Below, in pieces: positions 33,991 to 44,202 of a stretch of 64,000 nucleotides of DNA. The notes under the pieces are model-generated. The model was not told the DNA's origin. It saw only the letters and a program-made list of their open reading frames with translations, and did no database searches. Location: NCBI RefSeq assembly GCF_003049525.1, contig NZ_PYWL01000004.1, positions 306,778-370,777 of the forward strand, read 5' to 3'. The DNA comes from Lysinibacillus fusiformis (GTDB lineage: Bacteria; Bacillota; Bacilli; Bacillales_A; Planococcaceae). Within the stretch, counting starts at the first letter, position 1. Each line of letters starts with the position of its first letter. Made by a program: the position numbers and the translations under genes.

Positions 33991-35469
33991 ATGTCAATGA
34001 TACAAGTTCAAAATTTAACATTTTCCTATCCAGGTAGCTTTGATCCTATTTTTGAAGGTGTTAACTTTCAATTAGATACGGATTGGAAACTAGGATTTAT
34101 CGGTCGAAATGGTCGCGGGAAGTCAACATTCTTTCAGTTATTATTAGGGAAATATGAGTATAGTGGGAAAATTAATGCTTCAGTAGATTTTACTTATTTC
34201 CCCTACCCTATTGCAGATCGGAACAAATATACGTATGAAATTTTTGAGGAGATTTGCCCGCAGGCAGAGGATTGGGAGTATCTTCGTGAAATATCGTATC
34301 TACATGTAGATGCTGAGGTTATGTATCGCCCCTTTTATACATTATCGAACGGAGAACAAACGAAGGTTTTGCTTGCTTCCCTTTTCTTGACGGAGGGAAA
34401 ATTTCTATTAATTGATGAACCGACTAACCATCTAGATACAGATGCACGAAAAATTGTCGCTAACTATTTAAAGAAGAAAAAAGGATTTATTTTGATTTCG
34501 CATGACAGAACGTTTTTAGATGGCTGTGTGGACCATATCCTTTCCATCAATCGAGCCAATATTGACGTTCAAAGTGGTAACTATTCTTCATGGAAGTTAA
34601 ATTTTGATAGACAGCAGGAACATGAGGAAGCAACAAACCATCGTCTACAAAAGGACATTGAAAGATTAAAACATTCCTCGAAGCGTTCGGCAGGCTGGTC
34701 CAATCAAGTTGAGGCTTCTAAAAATGGGACGACGAATTCAGGGTCTAAGCTAGATAAAGGTTTTGTCGGACATAAGGCAGCTAAGATGATGAAGAGAGCG
34801 AAGCACATTGAATCAAGACAGCAAAAAGCGATTGATGAAAAATCAAAATTGCTAAAAAATGTAGAAAAAACGGAGTCTTTGAAACTAGAGCCATTGGCAT
34901 TTCAGTCAAAGGAACTTATAACTTTGACCGATGTATCTGTTCGATATGATGACCACATGATTAATCAACCATTAAGCTTTAAAGTTGAACAGGGTGATCG
35001 TATTGTTCTTGATGGAAAAAACGGAAGCGGTAAAAGTAGTGTTTTAAAACTTATTCATGGAAACGACATACAGCATACGGGTACTATCCATGTAGGCTCA
35101 GGTCTTATTATATCTTATGTTCAGCAGGATACTTCCCACTTGAAGGGATCATTATCTGATTTTATTGAAGAGCATGAGATTGATGAAACATTATTTAAAT
35201 CCATCCTTCGTAAAATGGATTTTGATCGAATTCAATTTGAGAAGGATATTGCTCATTATTCAGGTGGGCAAAAGAAAAAACTACTTATTGCCAAAAGTTT
35301 ATGTGAGAAAGCTCATTTATATATTTGGGATGAACCATTAAACTTTATAGATATCTATTCCCGTCTACAAATTGAAGAGCTCATCCAGAGCTTTAATCCT
35401 ACAATGGTGTTTGTAGAGCATGACCAGGTATTTCAGCAAACGGTGGCGACCAAAATTATTTCTATGTAG
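33991..35469 (+). CDS. Lsa-type ABC-F ribosomal protection protein
   Basis: A 492-residue soluble ABC-F protein with two ATPase domains. The first has GRNGRGKST, LSNGEQTKVL and LLIDEPTNHLD; the second has GKNGSGKSS, YSGGQKKKL and YIWDEPLNFID. Between them lies the charged linker (about 200-290) that reaches the ribosomal exit-site region. It resembles Lsa(A)-type proteins closely (TDWKLGFIGRNGRGKST, YRPFYTLS, WDEPLN), which protect the ribosome from lincosamides, streptogramin A and pleuromutilins. The start is ATG 33991 with AAAGGAGGAG; the frame runs open upstream to 33832 only by chance. The spectrum is predicted from the family. Confidence 0.87.
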   Translation: MSMIQVQNLTFSYPGSFDPIFEGVNFQLDTDWKLGFIGRNGRGKSTFFQLLLGKYEYSGKINASVDFTYFPYPIADRNKYTYEIFEEICPQAEDWEYLREISYLHVDAEVMYRPFYTLSNGEQTKVLLASLFLTEGKFLLIDEPTNHLDTDARKIVANYLKKKKGFILISHDRTFLDGCVDHILSINRANIDVQSGNYSSWKLNFDRQQEHEEATNHRLQKDIERLKHSSKRSAGWSNQVEASKNGTTNSGSKLDKGFVGHKAAKMMKRAKHIESRQQKAIDEKSKLLKNVEKTESLKLEPLAFQSKELITLTDVSVRYDDHMINQPLSFKVEQGDRIVLDGKNGSGKSSVLKLIHGNDIQHTGTIHVGSGLIISYVQQDTSHLKGSLSDFIEEHEIDETLFKSILRKMDFDRIQFEKDIAHYSGGQKKKLLIAKSLCEKAHLYIWDEPLNFIDIYSRLQIEELIQSFNPTMVFVEHDQVFQQTVATKIISM

Positions 35470-35557
35470 CGAAATATGAAAGCTTTGAAAACTGATCGTT
35501 TGTAATCAATAGCTCTCCTGACGTATCGCTTAGAATAATTAAGCCAATATAAAAAAG

Positions 35558-35600
35558 AAATCCCAAGGAAAAGACGACAAATGTTTTTTCTTGGGATTCT
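35558..35600. terminator. Terminator between the ABC-F gene and the petrobactin operon
   Basis: AATCCCAAG-AAAA and TTTT-TTGGGATT form the stem. On the minus strand it is followed by TTCTTTTTTAT, so it mainly ends the asb operon, 14 bases after the asbF stop; it can also stop the convergent ABC-F transcript. Confidence 0.75.
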
Positions 35601-35613
35601 CTATAGCCTTATA

Positions 35614-36438
35614 CTAAATTTGCACTAGCTGTAAAGCCTTCTTTATATCCTGTATATCCTTTGTTAAAACACTCTTCACATTTGATCCAAACCATTCTAG
35701 TGAGGCATCTATCTCCCTATTTGAATCTATTTCTGCTAGGAATTCACCGTAATCAATGGCCCCTTCAAATAATGGAACCATCCCTTCTCGAGTCCCTGAT
35801 GCAGCATAGACATTGTGTGGAGCAAAAACATCCAGGTGTGTCCGAGAGGCAATATTTTTAAAGTGAAAATGTGAAATATAAGGACGAAGTTGCTTCATGG
35901 CGACAATTGGGTCCACCCCTGATTCCCATACATGTAAAACGTCAAAGTTAACTCGTAAGCTTGAGTGGTTCGTTTCTTCGAGTAACTGTATGGTTGAGGG
36001 TAGATTATCTGTCAACGTATTCGGATGAGTTTCAACAAGCAAGTATTGTCCTTTTGACTCGAGATAATCACAGATCAATTCAAGTCTGAAAGTAAGTTCT
36101 TCTCTTTCCTTCTTACTCGTTTCTAAGCTGCCCTGCTTGCCGACAAAAGTACGAATCTTGTTTGTTCCCCAGCGCTCTGCAAGTGCAGATAACCTCTCTG
36201 TTTCAGCCATCATTTCAGCAACCGGTGCCTCTAATGGTAAATAATCACTAAGCATACTCGTTTCCAAACCGAAGGATCTTAGCCAATCTGCTCCATAATG
36301 AAGATCATCTGCTAAGTTCTTTGCATGAACACCCCAAAGCTCAATACCATGAAAGCCTTGTGCTTTGGCAAAGTGAGCTAATTGATCTATTGAATGAAGA
36401 TGGTGTCGAAACGAGATTGTACAAATAGATAGTTTCAT
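35614..36438 (-). CDS. asbF: 3-dehydroshikimate dehydratase (petrobactin)
   Basis: A 274-residue TIM-barrel enzyme of the AP-endonuclease-2/xylose-isomerase-like type that converts 3-dehydroshikimate to 3,4-dihydroxybenzoate, the catechol unit of petrobactin. Visible marks are GIELWGVHAKN near the start and the metal-ligand segments LVETHPNTL, RVNFDVLHVWESG and HFHFKN. The start is ATG 36438, overlapping the asbE stop as ATGA with AAAGAGG upstream; the longer frame to 36486 is inside asbE. It is the last gene of the operon. Confidence 0.92.
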   Translation of the reverse strand: MKLSICTISFRHHLHSIDQLAHFAKAQGFHGIELWGVHAKNLADDLHYGADWLRSFGLETSMLSDYLPLEAPVAEMMAETERLSALAERWGTNKIRTFVGKQGSLETSKKEREELTFRLELICDYLESKGQYLLVETHPNTLTDNLPSTIQLLEETNHSSLRVNFDVLHVWESGVDPIVAMKQLRPYISHFHFKNIASRTHLDVFAPHNVYAASGTREGMVPLFEGAIDYGEFLAEIDSNREIDASLEWFGSNVKSVLTKDIQDIKKALQLVQI

Positions 36439-37409
36439 AACGTGACCTCTTTCTTGTACTGTAGTGTTAACCATGCTTGAAAGCATTCTTGTAATCCTTG
36501 CTTAATCTTGAACTCAAGTAGATTTTGTTCTTCTAGCTTCACATAAATATCTTCTATTAATGATGGATCATGCGTCATCGCAAGTTTCATCACTCGATAT
36601 TGAACCGTTGTATAGCCCTTCACTAAACGCTCAATTTCATCACACCATATGTCAAAGCCTTCCTCAGCACGGCCAAGTGCTTCCCAAAAATATGCAAATG
36701 CATGCTCATATGCATATTTTCTTATCGCTATAACTGGCAATTGTTTTATGGCAGCCGGCAGTTTCGAGATACTTTCTTTGTCATTTTCTGCAGTATGCTC
36801 ATTAATTATTTCAGCAATGGCATCTGTCAATGGATTACGCTGGAGCTTGATACATGTATTAAAATAGGCTTCAACTGTATCAGAAGTTGGAGCAATGATC
36901 GTCTCGGAATCAAAATAATAACCTCCTCCTACAGTTGGCTCTAGGATGGCAGCTATAATTCTTTCCTTCGGTAATAACCCCTCCCAGCGAAAATCAGGGT
37001 CATACATAAACCACTCTTCTTCATTTTCTGTCGATTCTAGCATCACATAATGAGGAAATGGACTTTGATGAAATTTATTCTCTCGCTCTGGAAGCTTTGA
37101 TAAATCTAACATCACCATTACATGTTGCTGGGGAGATTTATGCTCTAATAACGCTAGTAGCTTATTTATATTTTCGTGTTTTGTTTGATTTTCGTCATAC
37201 CATTTGTGAAGCTTGATTCCATAAAGCATTTCATACCATGTTTGAAAGAAATCATGATCAATTTCATCAGAGTGGTATGTAAGCACACCATTATCAAGCA
37301 CATCGAAATCCGCATCCCATACCCCAAAATAATAAGGCCTATGATCGACGCCTTTAGTCTTCTTAATAACCTCACAAACACAGCTTACAAAACAATGAAC
37401 TTTTATCAT
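36435..37409 (-). CDS. asbE: Petrobactin biosynthesis protein AsbE
   Basis: A 324-residue protein of the AsbE type (DUF6005-like), which in B. anthracis condenses the 3,4-dihydroxybenzoyl group held on AsbD with spermidine or a spermidine-citrate intermediate. I identify it by its place between asbD and asbF, its length and its general sequence (WYEMLYGIKLHKW; MLESTENEEEWFMYDPDFRWEG, the latter resembling peptidase-C39-like/BtrH-type acyltransferases). GGAGG lies 7 bases before ATG 37409. The stop overlaps the asbF start. Confidence 0.85.
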   Translation of the reverse strand: MIKVHCFVSCVCEVIKKTKGVDHRPYYFGVWDADFDVLDNGVLTYHSDEIDHDFFQTWYEMLYGIKLHKWYDENQTKHENINKLLALLEHKSPQQHVMVMLDLSKLPERENKFHQSPFPHYVMLESTENEEEWFMYDPDFRWEGLLPKERIIAAILEPTVGGGYYFDSETIIAPTSDTVEAYFNTCIKLQRNPLTDAIAEIINEHTAENDKESISKLPAAIKQLPVIAIRKYAYEHAFAYFWEALGRAEEGFDIWCDEIERLVKGYTTVQYRVMKLAMTHDPSLIEDIYVKLEEQNLLEFKIKQGLQECFQAWLTLQYKKEVTL

Positions 37410-37422
37410 TTTTAGCCTCCGA

Positions 37423-37680
37423 TTATTCTACCTTTTGCTGTTTTTCTAAGAAGTTTGCTAGTGTCCCTACTGTTTTGAAATCTTTAGGAACAAGCACCTC
37501 ATCAGGAATGGCAATGCCAAGGTCCAACTCTATATGAAGAATGAGTTGAAGGACCATAATGGAATCCATATACAAATCCTCATTTAATCGGGCATCTTCA
37601 TTAAAAGAAGACAATGTCTGCAACTCTAATGAATTTTCCATAATATCATAGATGCTTTTGATCAGTTGTTGCCGTGTCAT
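37423..37680 (-). CDS. asbD: Aryl carrier protein AsbD
   Basis: An 85-residue acyl/aryl carrier protein. Ser40 in DLYMDSIMVLQ is the site of the phosphopantetheine arm that carries 3,4-dihydroxybenzoate from AsbC to AsbE. GGAGG is 9 bases before ATG 37680, and the start overlaps the asbC stop (ATGA). Confidence 0.92.
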   Translation of the reverse strand: MTRQQLIKSIYDIMENSLELQTLSSFNEDARLNEDLYMDSIMVLQLILHIELDLGIAIPDEVLVPKDFKTVGTLANFLEKQQKVE

Positions 37681-38912
37681 ACGGGTATGCCTCCAAGTTT
37701 TTTTCTACTTATTTTTCCATTAGGTAGCTTTTCGATTTCACGAACAAACACGAACTCCACCGGAATTTGATGTGGAGCAAGAAATTTCCGACACCACTCT
37801 CTAAGTTCTATATGATCAATCGGTTCATCAGACACATAGAGTGCGCAAACTCGCTCTCCTGATAAATGGTCTTGTTTCTTATATACGACTGCTTCTACTA
37901 TTCTTGGCTCATCAATTAACACGTTTTCCACTTCTTGCGGATACACATTCAAGCCAGCTACATTAATCGTGTCATCGATTCTTGCAAGAAAAGAAAGAAT
38001 ATTATTTTCTAGATAGCCAAGATCTTTCGTATAAATCGTTTGTGCAGATGTTTCAATGATAATCTCGCTTGGTGTTTGTTTGTCACCAGCTGTCACCTTC
38101 ACATGAGGAAGAGGATACCCCATTTCTTTCGGATCTTCCACATTAGGGTGAATGGCAACACAGCCGGATTCGGAGCATCCATACTGCTGAAGGACTTGGT
38201 TAGATTTCTCTCTTAATGATGTTAACCAGCCATGTGGCATCACAGTCCCTGACGTCATCACACGATCAAATTGTTGATCAATCGGTAATAATCGACTTAA
38301 TGTATAAAGTAATGCTGGGGCTCCATAGAGTAAGTGCTGAGGATATTCTTTTAGCTTTTTCAACATATATTTAGGATTATTATTCGTTATAATAACCGGT
38401 TTTGCTCCTCTTCTTATACAAGCTAGGACACCACAAATAAATCCATAAGAGTGAGTAACCGGGCAAGCAACAATAGAATTTGTCAAGGAATCAACAGGTA
38501 ATGTAGTAACATAGCTTTCAATCTCCTCGTCCACTGAGCTCCACGTTCGTTCAATGCATTTCGGAGCTCCTGTTGTACCAGAGCTCATTTGAACTAATAC
38601 CCCTTCTTGGTTATTGGAAAGATTGGATAATTCGATGAAATCATCAATGGATTGGAACAATAACAGATGACTACCCGCTGTCGAAGCGATTCTTATGGCA
38701 CCCTCTTTTGGCGTCGCTGAATGGATTGGGACAACTGACCCTCTTTTTTCACGAATGTATAAACAAAGAGCTATATATTGGAAAATATCATCTGTACAAA
38801 TTGCTAATCTCCGATTGTTACATTCCTTTAGATGTGGTAAGCGTTCATATATATCAAACTGTTTTTCAATATCTTCTACTGTATAAAATTGATCATTGAC
38901 ATAAAACATCAT
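37677..38912 (-). CDS. asbC: 3,4-dihydroxybenzoate-AMP ligase AsbC
   Basis: A 411-residue adenylating enzyme that activates 3,4-dihydroxybenzoate with ATP and loads it on AsbD. The phosphate loop is SSGTTGAPK (110-118); YGCSESG and the C-terminal PNGKISRKKL with the catalytic lysine are present. It is shorter than most acyl-AMP ligases (about 500), as is AsbC of B. anthracis. Starts at ATG 38912 (or the next ATG), overlapping the asbB stop; AAGGGG precedes. Confidence 0.92.
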   Translation of the reverse strand: MMFYVNDQFYTVEDIEKQFDIYERLPHLKECNNRRLAICTDDIFQYIALCLYIREKRGSVVPIHSATPKEGAIRIASTAGSHLLLFQSIDDFIELSNLSNNQEGVLVQMSSGTTGAPKCIERTWSSVDEEIESYVTTLPVDSLTNSIVACPVTHSYGFICGVLACIRRGAKPVIITNNNPKYMLKKLKEYPQHLLYGAPALLYTLSRLLPIDQQFDRVMTSGTVMPHGWLTSLREKSNQVLQQYGCSESGCVAIHPNVEDPKEMGYPLPHVKVTAGDKQTPSEIIIETSAQTIYTKDLGYLENNILSFLARIDDTINVAGLNVYPQEVENVLIDEPRIVEAVVYKKQDHLSGERVCALYVSDEPIDHIELREWCRKFLAPHQIPVEFVFVREIEKLPNGKISRKKLGGIPV

Positions 38913-40660
38913 GATTTCCCCTTTTCATTCGCTTGTGCCAACGCATTGTTGACGATATGGCGAAAATTGCCTTCTTCTTTATTTTGCAATTTCTTTTTTA
39001 GTAAGGATTCAACATAAATAGGTGTGCTAGTATGCTGAAGCTGTTCATTTCTTATATGGAAAGATGGAAAGCGTTCAAAGTGCTTCTGTATGCCGTCCTT
39101 AATTTGATTCCAAAAGCGTATTTCTTCATATCCATATTGCTCTTCTAGCAAATTAGATAGCTCACTTAAATGAAACACGAATAGTGTATCCATCGCTAAC
39201 TCACGTAAAGCCTCTATAGAAGACATCCAATAATAATCATCGGCAGGTGCATCTTTAAATCGGTCATGTATCATTCCAAAATCGGGAATGAGGTTTCTAT
39301 CTGCTATGAATTCTTCCGTATATTCGATACTGTCATGGAAATCTCTCAGTACAACCCGAGTCGGCCACCCATTTTCATGCAATAAAATCATATTTTGCGC
39401 ATGGGCCTCCACTGCAATTCCATGAGCGACAAGTAGGTGCCAAATTGGAATAACACTCACTTCAATCAAGCGTTTTATCCACGCCTCCGTTCCATATCGG
39501 CATAGCCAATCATCAATAAACGAACGCCCATCTAACTCCATCATCATGAGTACCGTAAAGGGTACTGCTTCCTCCTCCTCCTTCATATACACGCGCACAC
39601 TTTCTCGCCATATGGTGCCAAGCTGACCTTCTAATTTGCTACTATGCTTTGTGGCATGCGGTTCAAAAATAATGCCTGCGTATTCTTCCAGTACAATAAC
39701 AGTCTTTTGTAAATAGGCATCTGATTGAAGTACCTGTTTAAGCCATGCAGAAATATGAGGAGCAGCACAAACAGCATGAGCATGTAACTTTCGTAATGAA
39801 GAGGTATTCACCATATTCATTGAGCATTTTAATTGTGCCTTTTGTGGATGTGAAGAATTCCATAATGTTCGCACTGATTGAGTTGCCCTATAGTAATCGC
39901 CTTTCACATTTAGAGGTATGAAATCCTTTTGTTCTATTAATTCAGCAAGCTCCTGTTTCATGGTACGCCATTGCCATGGATGAACAGGTAAGAACGTATA
40001 GTCTTCGAATATGCCATTGAATCTCGCAAGCTTGCTAAGAAGGTCGTCCCACAGTAAATGCCCTAGCTCTCTTTTCCAGAAATCTTCTTCTTTCTGAAGA
40101 ACAGCGATTCGTACATAGCTTCTTCTCACTGCCACCCATTGAAGGGTGAATGATTGCTTTCCTTCAGGGCCATAGTCTATATGGTCGTCAATCGTAAAAC
40201 CGGTTCTAGATTTAAAACAAGGATGATACGGATGTCCTTCAATAATTTCCGATTCTAATTCCTCATAGCTCGAATTTCTTCTCGACATCGGCATTTGGAG
40301 ATGTCTATCATTCCAATCGCAAAGATTACTCGTTAAATGAAGTTCTTTCAGTAACCGAACTTTATCTTGACGACTCGTCAGTAATTCATCGACTAGTTCC
40401 TCAAATGTTGCCTCCTGTATCGTCTCATCCTTGCTTATTAGAAAAATATGATCTCCCTTTATTCGGATGCGATCAAATGCCATTCTTCTTCCTTCACAGC
40501 GAAAGGTGTATGTCTGTCCAATAAGAGTAAAAATTGAAGTCCATTGATCCAGACGTGTTTCTTCATAGTTGATTAGTCCCTCAAAGATCATCGCTTCTAC
40601 AAGCTGCCGCCTTACACGTAGCTCTCCTCTTTTAGAAGCTAAAGGCTGTAGCTGCTGCAT
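38909..40660 (-). CDS. asbB: NIS siderophore synthetase AsbB
   Basis: A 583-residue IucA/IucC-family, NRPS-independent siderophore synthetase. AsbB joins the second spermidine or dihydroxybenzoyl-spermidine arm to the citrate intermediate in petrobactin assembly, using ATP. Family blocks: FKSRTGF, FLPVHPWQWRTMKQE, ATQSVRTLWN and GIAVEAHAQNMILL. The start is ATG 40660 with GAGGAGG at spacing 6, inside the 3' end of asbA (29-base overlap); the frame extends to 40687 but has no ribosome-binding site there. Confidence 0.93.
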   Translation of the reverse strand: MQQLQPLASKRGELRVRRQLVEAMIFEGLINYEETRLDQWTSIFTLIGQTYTFRCEGRRMAFDRIRIKGDHIFLISKDETIQEATFEELVDELLTSRQDKVRLLKELHLTSNLCDWNDRHLQMPMSRRNSSYEELESEIIEGHPYHPCFKSRTGFTIDDHIDYGPEGKQSFTLQWVAVRRSYVRIAVLQKEEDFWKRELGHLLWDDLLSKLARFNGIFEDYTFLPVHPWQWRTMKQELAELIEQKDFIPLNVKGDYYRATQSVRTLWNSSHPQKAQLKCSMNMVNTSSLRKLHAHAVCAAPHISAWLKQVLQSDAYLQKTVIVLEEYAGIIFEPHATKHSSKLEGQLGTIWRESVRVYMKEEEEAVPFTVLMMMELDGRSFIDDWLCRYGTEAWIKRLIEVSVIPIWHLLVAHGIAVEAHAQNMILLHENGWPTRVVLRDFHDSIEYTEEFIADRNLIPDFGMIHDRFKDAPADDYYWMSSIEALRELAMDTLFVFHLSELSNLLEEQYGYEEIRFWNQIKDGIQKHFERFPSFHIRNEQLQHTSTPIYVESLLKKKLQNKEEGNFRHIVNNALAQANEKGKS

Positions 40661-42455
40661 AGTCTGCCTCCTCATACTGTCGAACAAATGGGTTTGGAAT
40701 TTTCGTATATACGGCTTGTTCTAGTTCGGCTTCAAGTTCATCTACATCATGGAACCTTGTTAAAAGGTTTGCTTTGAAGGCAAGCTCTTCTTGATTTAAA
40801 ATGTTCCGAACAAATGCCTTCCCGAAACCTGTCAATTCGTTTTCTAATAAGTGCAGTTGTTCTATAGACCACTTCAAAAGAACATTTTCGTTAATAAGTT
40901 GATCCGCTCCAAATCGAGAAATAACAGGAAACAGTTGATTCATAAATAAATAATACGTAAATCTATCTTGTATAAGGGCATCTTCGTAAAACAGTTCTTC
41001 CGTTTCATGTAAAGATGGCTCTATTGCAAGAAGTACATCTTTATAGGCTTTTGATAAGTAATAACCTTGGTTATCGCGATAATAATATGTGGTTGGATAA
41101 CCAGAAGAGATGTTTAATAGACTGTTTTGCTGATGGGCTTCGAGAGCGATCCCATGCTCATCGTATAATTTTAATAATGGTTCAATCGCACATGTCCAAT
41201 AAACTTTAAACCAATCTAAACTGACACTCTCTAATGACCGGAGTTCGGATTGAGCAATTTTCATGATGAGCTGACATAGCTTTGATTTTTCTTCTAGCAG
41301 GGGCTCTTGCACAAGCGTAGCGATCATGCAGATTCCTTCATCTTGGCCTTTAGGAAATACGTTTGAGCGAAAAATAACCTCAAACCCTGATTCCGTCTGG
41401 TTAGGAAACTCTACAGTCATATAAGCAGGGTCATGAATCATCTGAAAGGATGGATGATTTTGTAAAAAATCTATTTTTTTCATTAATCGAGCCATAGCAA
41501 TCCCAGCTTTAAGTTCATGAGTTCTATTGACTCTCAATGAATTTGTTATTTTGACAGGAATTGAAAACTTATACATCATTTCTTCCTGTGAGTTATAAAC
41601 CGTTCTGATTGAAGAGGTTGCTGTATAAAAAGCTCCTAGCGCACCCTCGTATTTTATGAATCCTTCAGCAATCGCCTTTTTTACATATTGTTGCTGTAGA
41701 AGCCATTGTGCTTGTAGGGGGTGGACCGGAATGAAACAATCCTTCACGGACGTAACAAAATTAGGCTGTGATGTTGTTAACGATTGAACAATGTGATCAC
41801 TCGCACTTTTTTCTAATACGGAGGACTCTTGTACCATTTTACGGTCGACACGAAAATAGTGAAGTTGGAAAGAACCTTGTAACTCTGGAGCAAAACTGGT
41901 TTGTTGCCAATCTGCCATCCCTTGTCTACTTTTTGGTGTTGGATGAAGCCAATGACCAAGTAAGAGAGACTGCTCCGCTTCAATAAACGTACCGCTAGCC
42001 CCAGGTTGCTTGTCACCTTCCAAACTATTTTCAATATAATTGGCCATCGTTTGGTAGCTCTCAATTATGCGAAGAATGAGTTCGTCAAAATGGGAAGAAA
42101 GATTAAGACTGCTATCCCTCTTAGCCATCAAATGTAGTTCCTGAATGAGCGTAATAAGTATCGATAATTTATCCTCGACAAGCCATTGTTTTTGTTTTGT
42201 ACAATACTTCCACGGCGTACCAATTACCTGTCTTCCGACAAGAGATTTATATTCCACCCCAAATGCAAAACGTATGTTTTGTTTTGGTAATTCAAGCTCT
42301 AATATATGTGCCTCTGTAATCAGTGCTGATAGTCGTTGTTCTTTAATCCACTCCTCCTTTTTGACCCAATGCCCGCTTCTCACCTCTCGTATATAACAAT
42401 TTATAAACGCCTGAAACGTTGCATTTTCTGCAATCTGTTTAGCAATCTGTTGCAT
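40632..42455 (-). CDS. asbA: NIS siderophore synthetase AsbA
   Basis: A 607-residue IucA/IucC-family synthetase that starts petrobactin assembly by joining citrate with spermidine. Blocks: HPTPKSRQGM, FIPVHPLQAQWLLQQ, TATSSIRTVYN and GIALEAHQQNSLL. The start is set at ATG 42455, which fits the AsbA N-terminus (MQQIAKQIAENATFQAF); AAAGGA is 12 bases upstream. A GTG at 42476 is less likely. It heads a six-gene operon, asbABCDEF, behind two Fur boxes. Confidence 0.93.
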   Translation of the reverse strand: MQQIAKQIAENATFQAFINCYIREVRSGHWVKKEEWIKEQRLSALITEAHILELELPKQNIRFAFGVEYKSLVGRQVIGTPWKYCTKQKQWLVEDKLSILITLIQELHLMAKRDSSLNLSSHFDELILRIIESYQTMANYIENSLEGDKQPGASGTFIEAEQSLLLGHWLHPTPKSRQGMADWQQTSFAPELQGSFQLHYFRVDRKMVQESSVLEKSASDHIVQSLTTSQPNFVTSVKDCFIPVHPLQAQWLLQQQYVKKAIAEGFIKYEGALGAFYTATSSIRTVYNSQEEMMYKFSIPVKITNSLRVNRTHELKAGIAMARLMKKIDFLQNHPSFQMIHDPAYMTVEFPNQTESGFEVIFRSNVFPKGQDEGICMIATLVQEPLLEEKSKLCQLIMKIAQSELRSLESVSLDWFKVYWTCAIEPLLKLYDEHGIALEAHQQNSLLNISSGYPTTYYYRDNQGYYLSKAYKDVLLAIEPSLHETEELFYEDALIQDRFTYYLFMNQLFPVISRFGADQLINENVLLKWSIEQLHLLENELTGFGKAFVRNILNQEELAFKANLLTRFHDVDELEAELEQAVYTKIPNPFVRQYEEADYAAATAFSF

Positions 42456-42496
42456 GAAATAAACCAATCCTTTCACAGAGCCTTTTTACTATTAAT

Positions 42497-42511
42497 TGAT
42501 AATCATTATCA
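42497..42511. promoter_or_regulatory. Fur box 1 of the petrobactin operon
   Basis: TGATAATCATTATCA is a perfect 7-1-7 palindrome identical to the Bacillus Fur consensus (TGATAATNATTATCA), 42 bases upstream of the asbA start. Confidence 0.9.
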
Positions 42512-42580
42512 CTCGTTGTTAAAAAAATGAGTCTCCCTTATTAGAAAGACTGAGAAGTAAATTAGAACATTGATTACAAT

Positions 42581-42595
42581 TGATAATGATTATCG
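42581..42595. promoter_or_regulatory. Fur box 2 of the petrobactin operon
   Basis: TGATAATGATTATCG matches 14 of 15 bases of the Fur 7-1-7 consensus. It lies 84 bases (eight helical turns) from box 1, so the promoter may be between or covered by both. Confidence 0.85.
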
Positions 42596-42883
42596 TTTTC
42601 AATATTAATTACATATTATAGGTAATTTGGAAATGACTCAACTGTCTAAAGACCTATATGGCAATATAAACCATCGAAATAGGTAAAAGTATAGAAAAAT
42701 ACGTCGTTATTTGTATCAGTTATGAAAGATTATTAATATTTAATGGGTTATAAAGATGAAATATTACAAAGAAATAGAAGGGAGAGCTCCATTTCGAAAT
42801 GGTTCTTATGGCTTGAATGTTTTTATTTTTACGAGCTATGGCATCTAGATGTTCATGCAGAAAAATATTAAGTATGTATAGAA

Positions 42884-42923
42884 AAATGGCAGAAATGTTG
42901 CGATATCAACGTTTCTGCCATTT
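42884..42923 (-). terminator. Terminator of paiA
   Basis: AAATGGCAGAAA.GTTG and CAAC.TTTCTGCCATTT form a 17-pair stem (one G-U), 6 bases after the paiA stop codon. The rest of 42600-42883 has only a 30-codon frame at 42756 without a good ribosome-binding site. Confidence 0.8.
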
Positions 42924-42928
42924 AAAAT

Positions 42929-43450
<522 letters not shown>

Positions 43451-43483
43451 TTACACTCCTTTAAAACTCTTTATAGATTTTAT

Positions 43484-43543
43484 ATTGCAAATGCAACAAA
43501 AAGAGTATATATTGAATGTAACTTATTTTTGTTGTATATGCAA
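43484..43543. promoter_or_regulatory. Inverted repeat between paiA and the YczE-like gene
   Basis: ATTGCA.ATGCAACAAAAA at 43484-43502 and TTTTTGTTGTATA.TGCAAT at 43525-43543 form imperfect 19-base arms with a 22-base spacer. It fills most of the 122-base divergent control region. A dimeric regulator could bind it. Confidence 0.45.
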
Positions 43544-43569
43544 TAAAAATATGAATGGAGGTTGTAAAA

Positions 43570-44202
43570 GTGAAATATGTTTTTTATGTCATAGGCATTT
43601 TCATCTTAACGCTGGGCATTTCTTTAACTATTCGATCCAATCTAGGTACTTCCCCCTTCGATGCTCTTTTAGTAGGACTATCTAAAAATATAGGGCTGAC
43701 AGTTGGTAGCTGGGAAATTATATTGGCCATTATTTTAATAGGCTGTAATTCCATACTAACTAAACAAAGGCCCGAATTTTTGGGCTTTATTACTGCTTTT
43801 ATTACGGGAATTGGGATTGATTTGTGGTTATTTTTGTTACACAATCAGTTAACACCTGTAGCTTGGTATAATCAAGTTGTTTGTTTTGGTGTTGGTTTAG
43901 TTGTGATTGGGTTAGGGACTGCCACCTATTTACATACGAATTTTGCACCGATTCCTGTTGACCGATTAACATTAATAATTAAAGAGCTAACGAAAAGGAG
44001 CATCTTTTTTGCAAGAACGACTATTTATATCCTGTTTTTAGTGCTAGCGTTAATAGTGAAAGGCCCAATTGGCTTTGGCACAATCATAACGGTTTGTTTT
44101 GGAGGGTTCATCCTCCATCTCTTTATGCCGATTACTGGTAGAATACTAGATAACATCCTACACCGCTCTACTCAATCTCAAAATGAAGAGCTCAAAAGCT
44201 AG
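43570..44202 (+). CDS. YczE/YitT-type integral membrane protein (COG2364)
   Basis: A 210-residue protein with five hydrophobic segments of the YczE family. GISLTIRSNLGTSPFDAL is the conserved N-terminal block, and a second SNFAPIPVDRLTL-like block (TNFAPIPVDRL) lies near 130. The start is GTG 43570, with GGAGG 8 bases upstream; the ATG at 43555 overlaps that ribosome-binding site. Function unknown in general; YczE of B. subtilis is needed for surfactin/bacillaene production. Confidence 0.85.
   Translation: MKYVFYVIGIFILTLGISLTIRSNLGTSPFDALLVGLSKNIGLTVGSWEIILAIILIGCNSILTKQRPEFLGFITAFITGIGIDLWLFLLHNQLTPVAWYNQVVCFGVGLVVIGLGTATYLHTNFAPIPVDRLTLIIKELTKRSIFFARTTIYILFLVLALIVKGPIGFGTIITVCFGGFILHLFMPITGRILDNILHRSTQSQNEELKS

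Noticed and set aside
42756..42848. 30-codon frame between the Fur boxes and paiA
   Set aside because: Only a weak sequence lies before the ATG, and the product is too short to judge.
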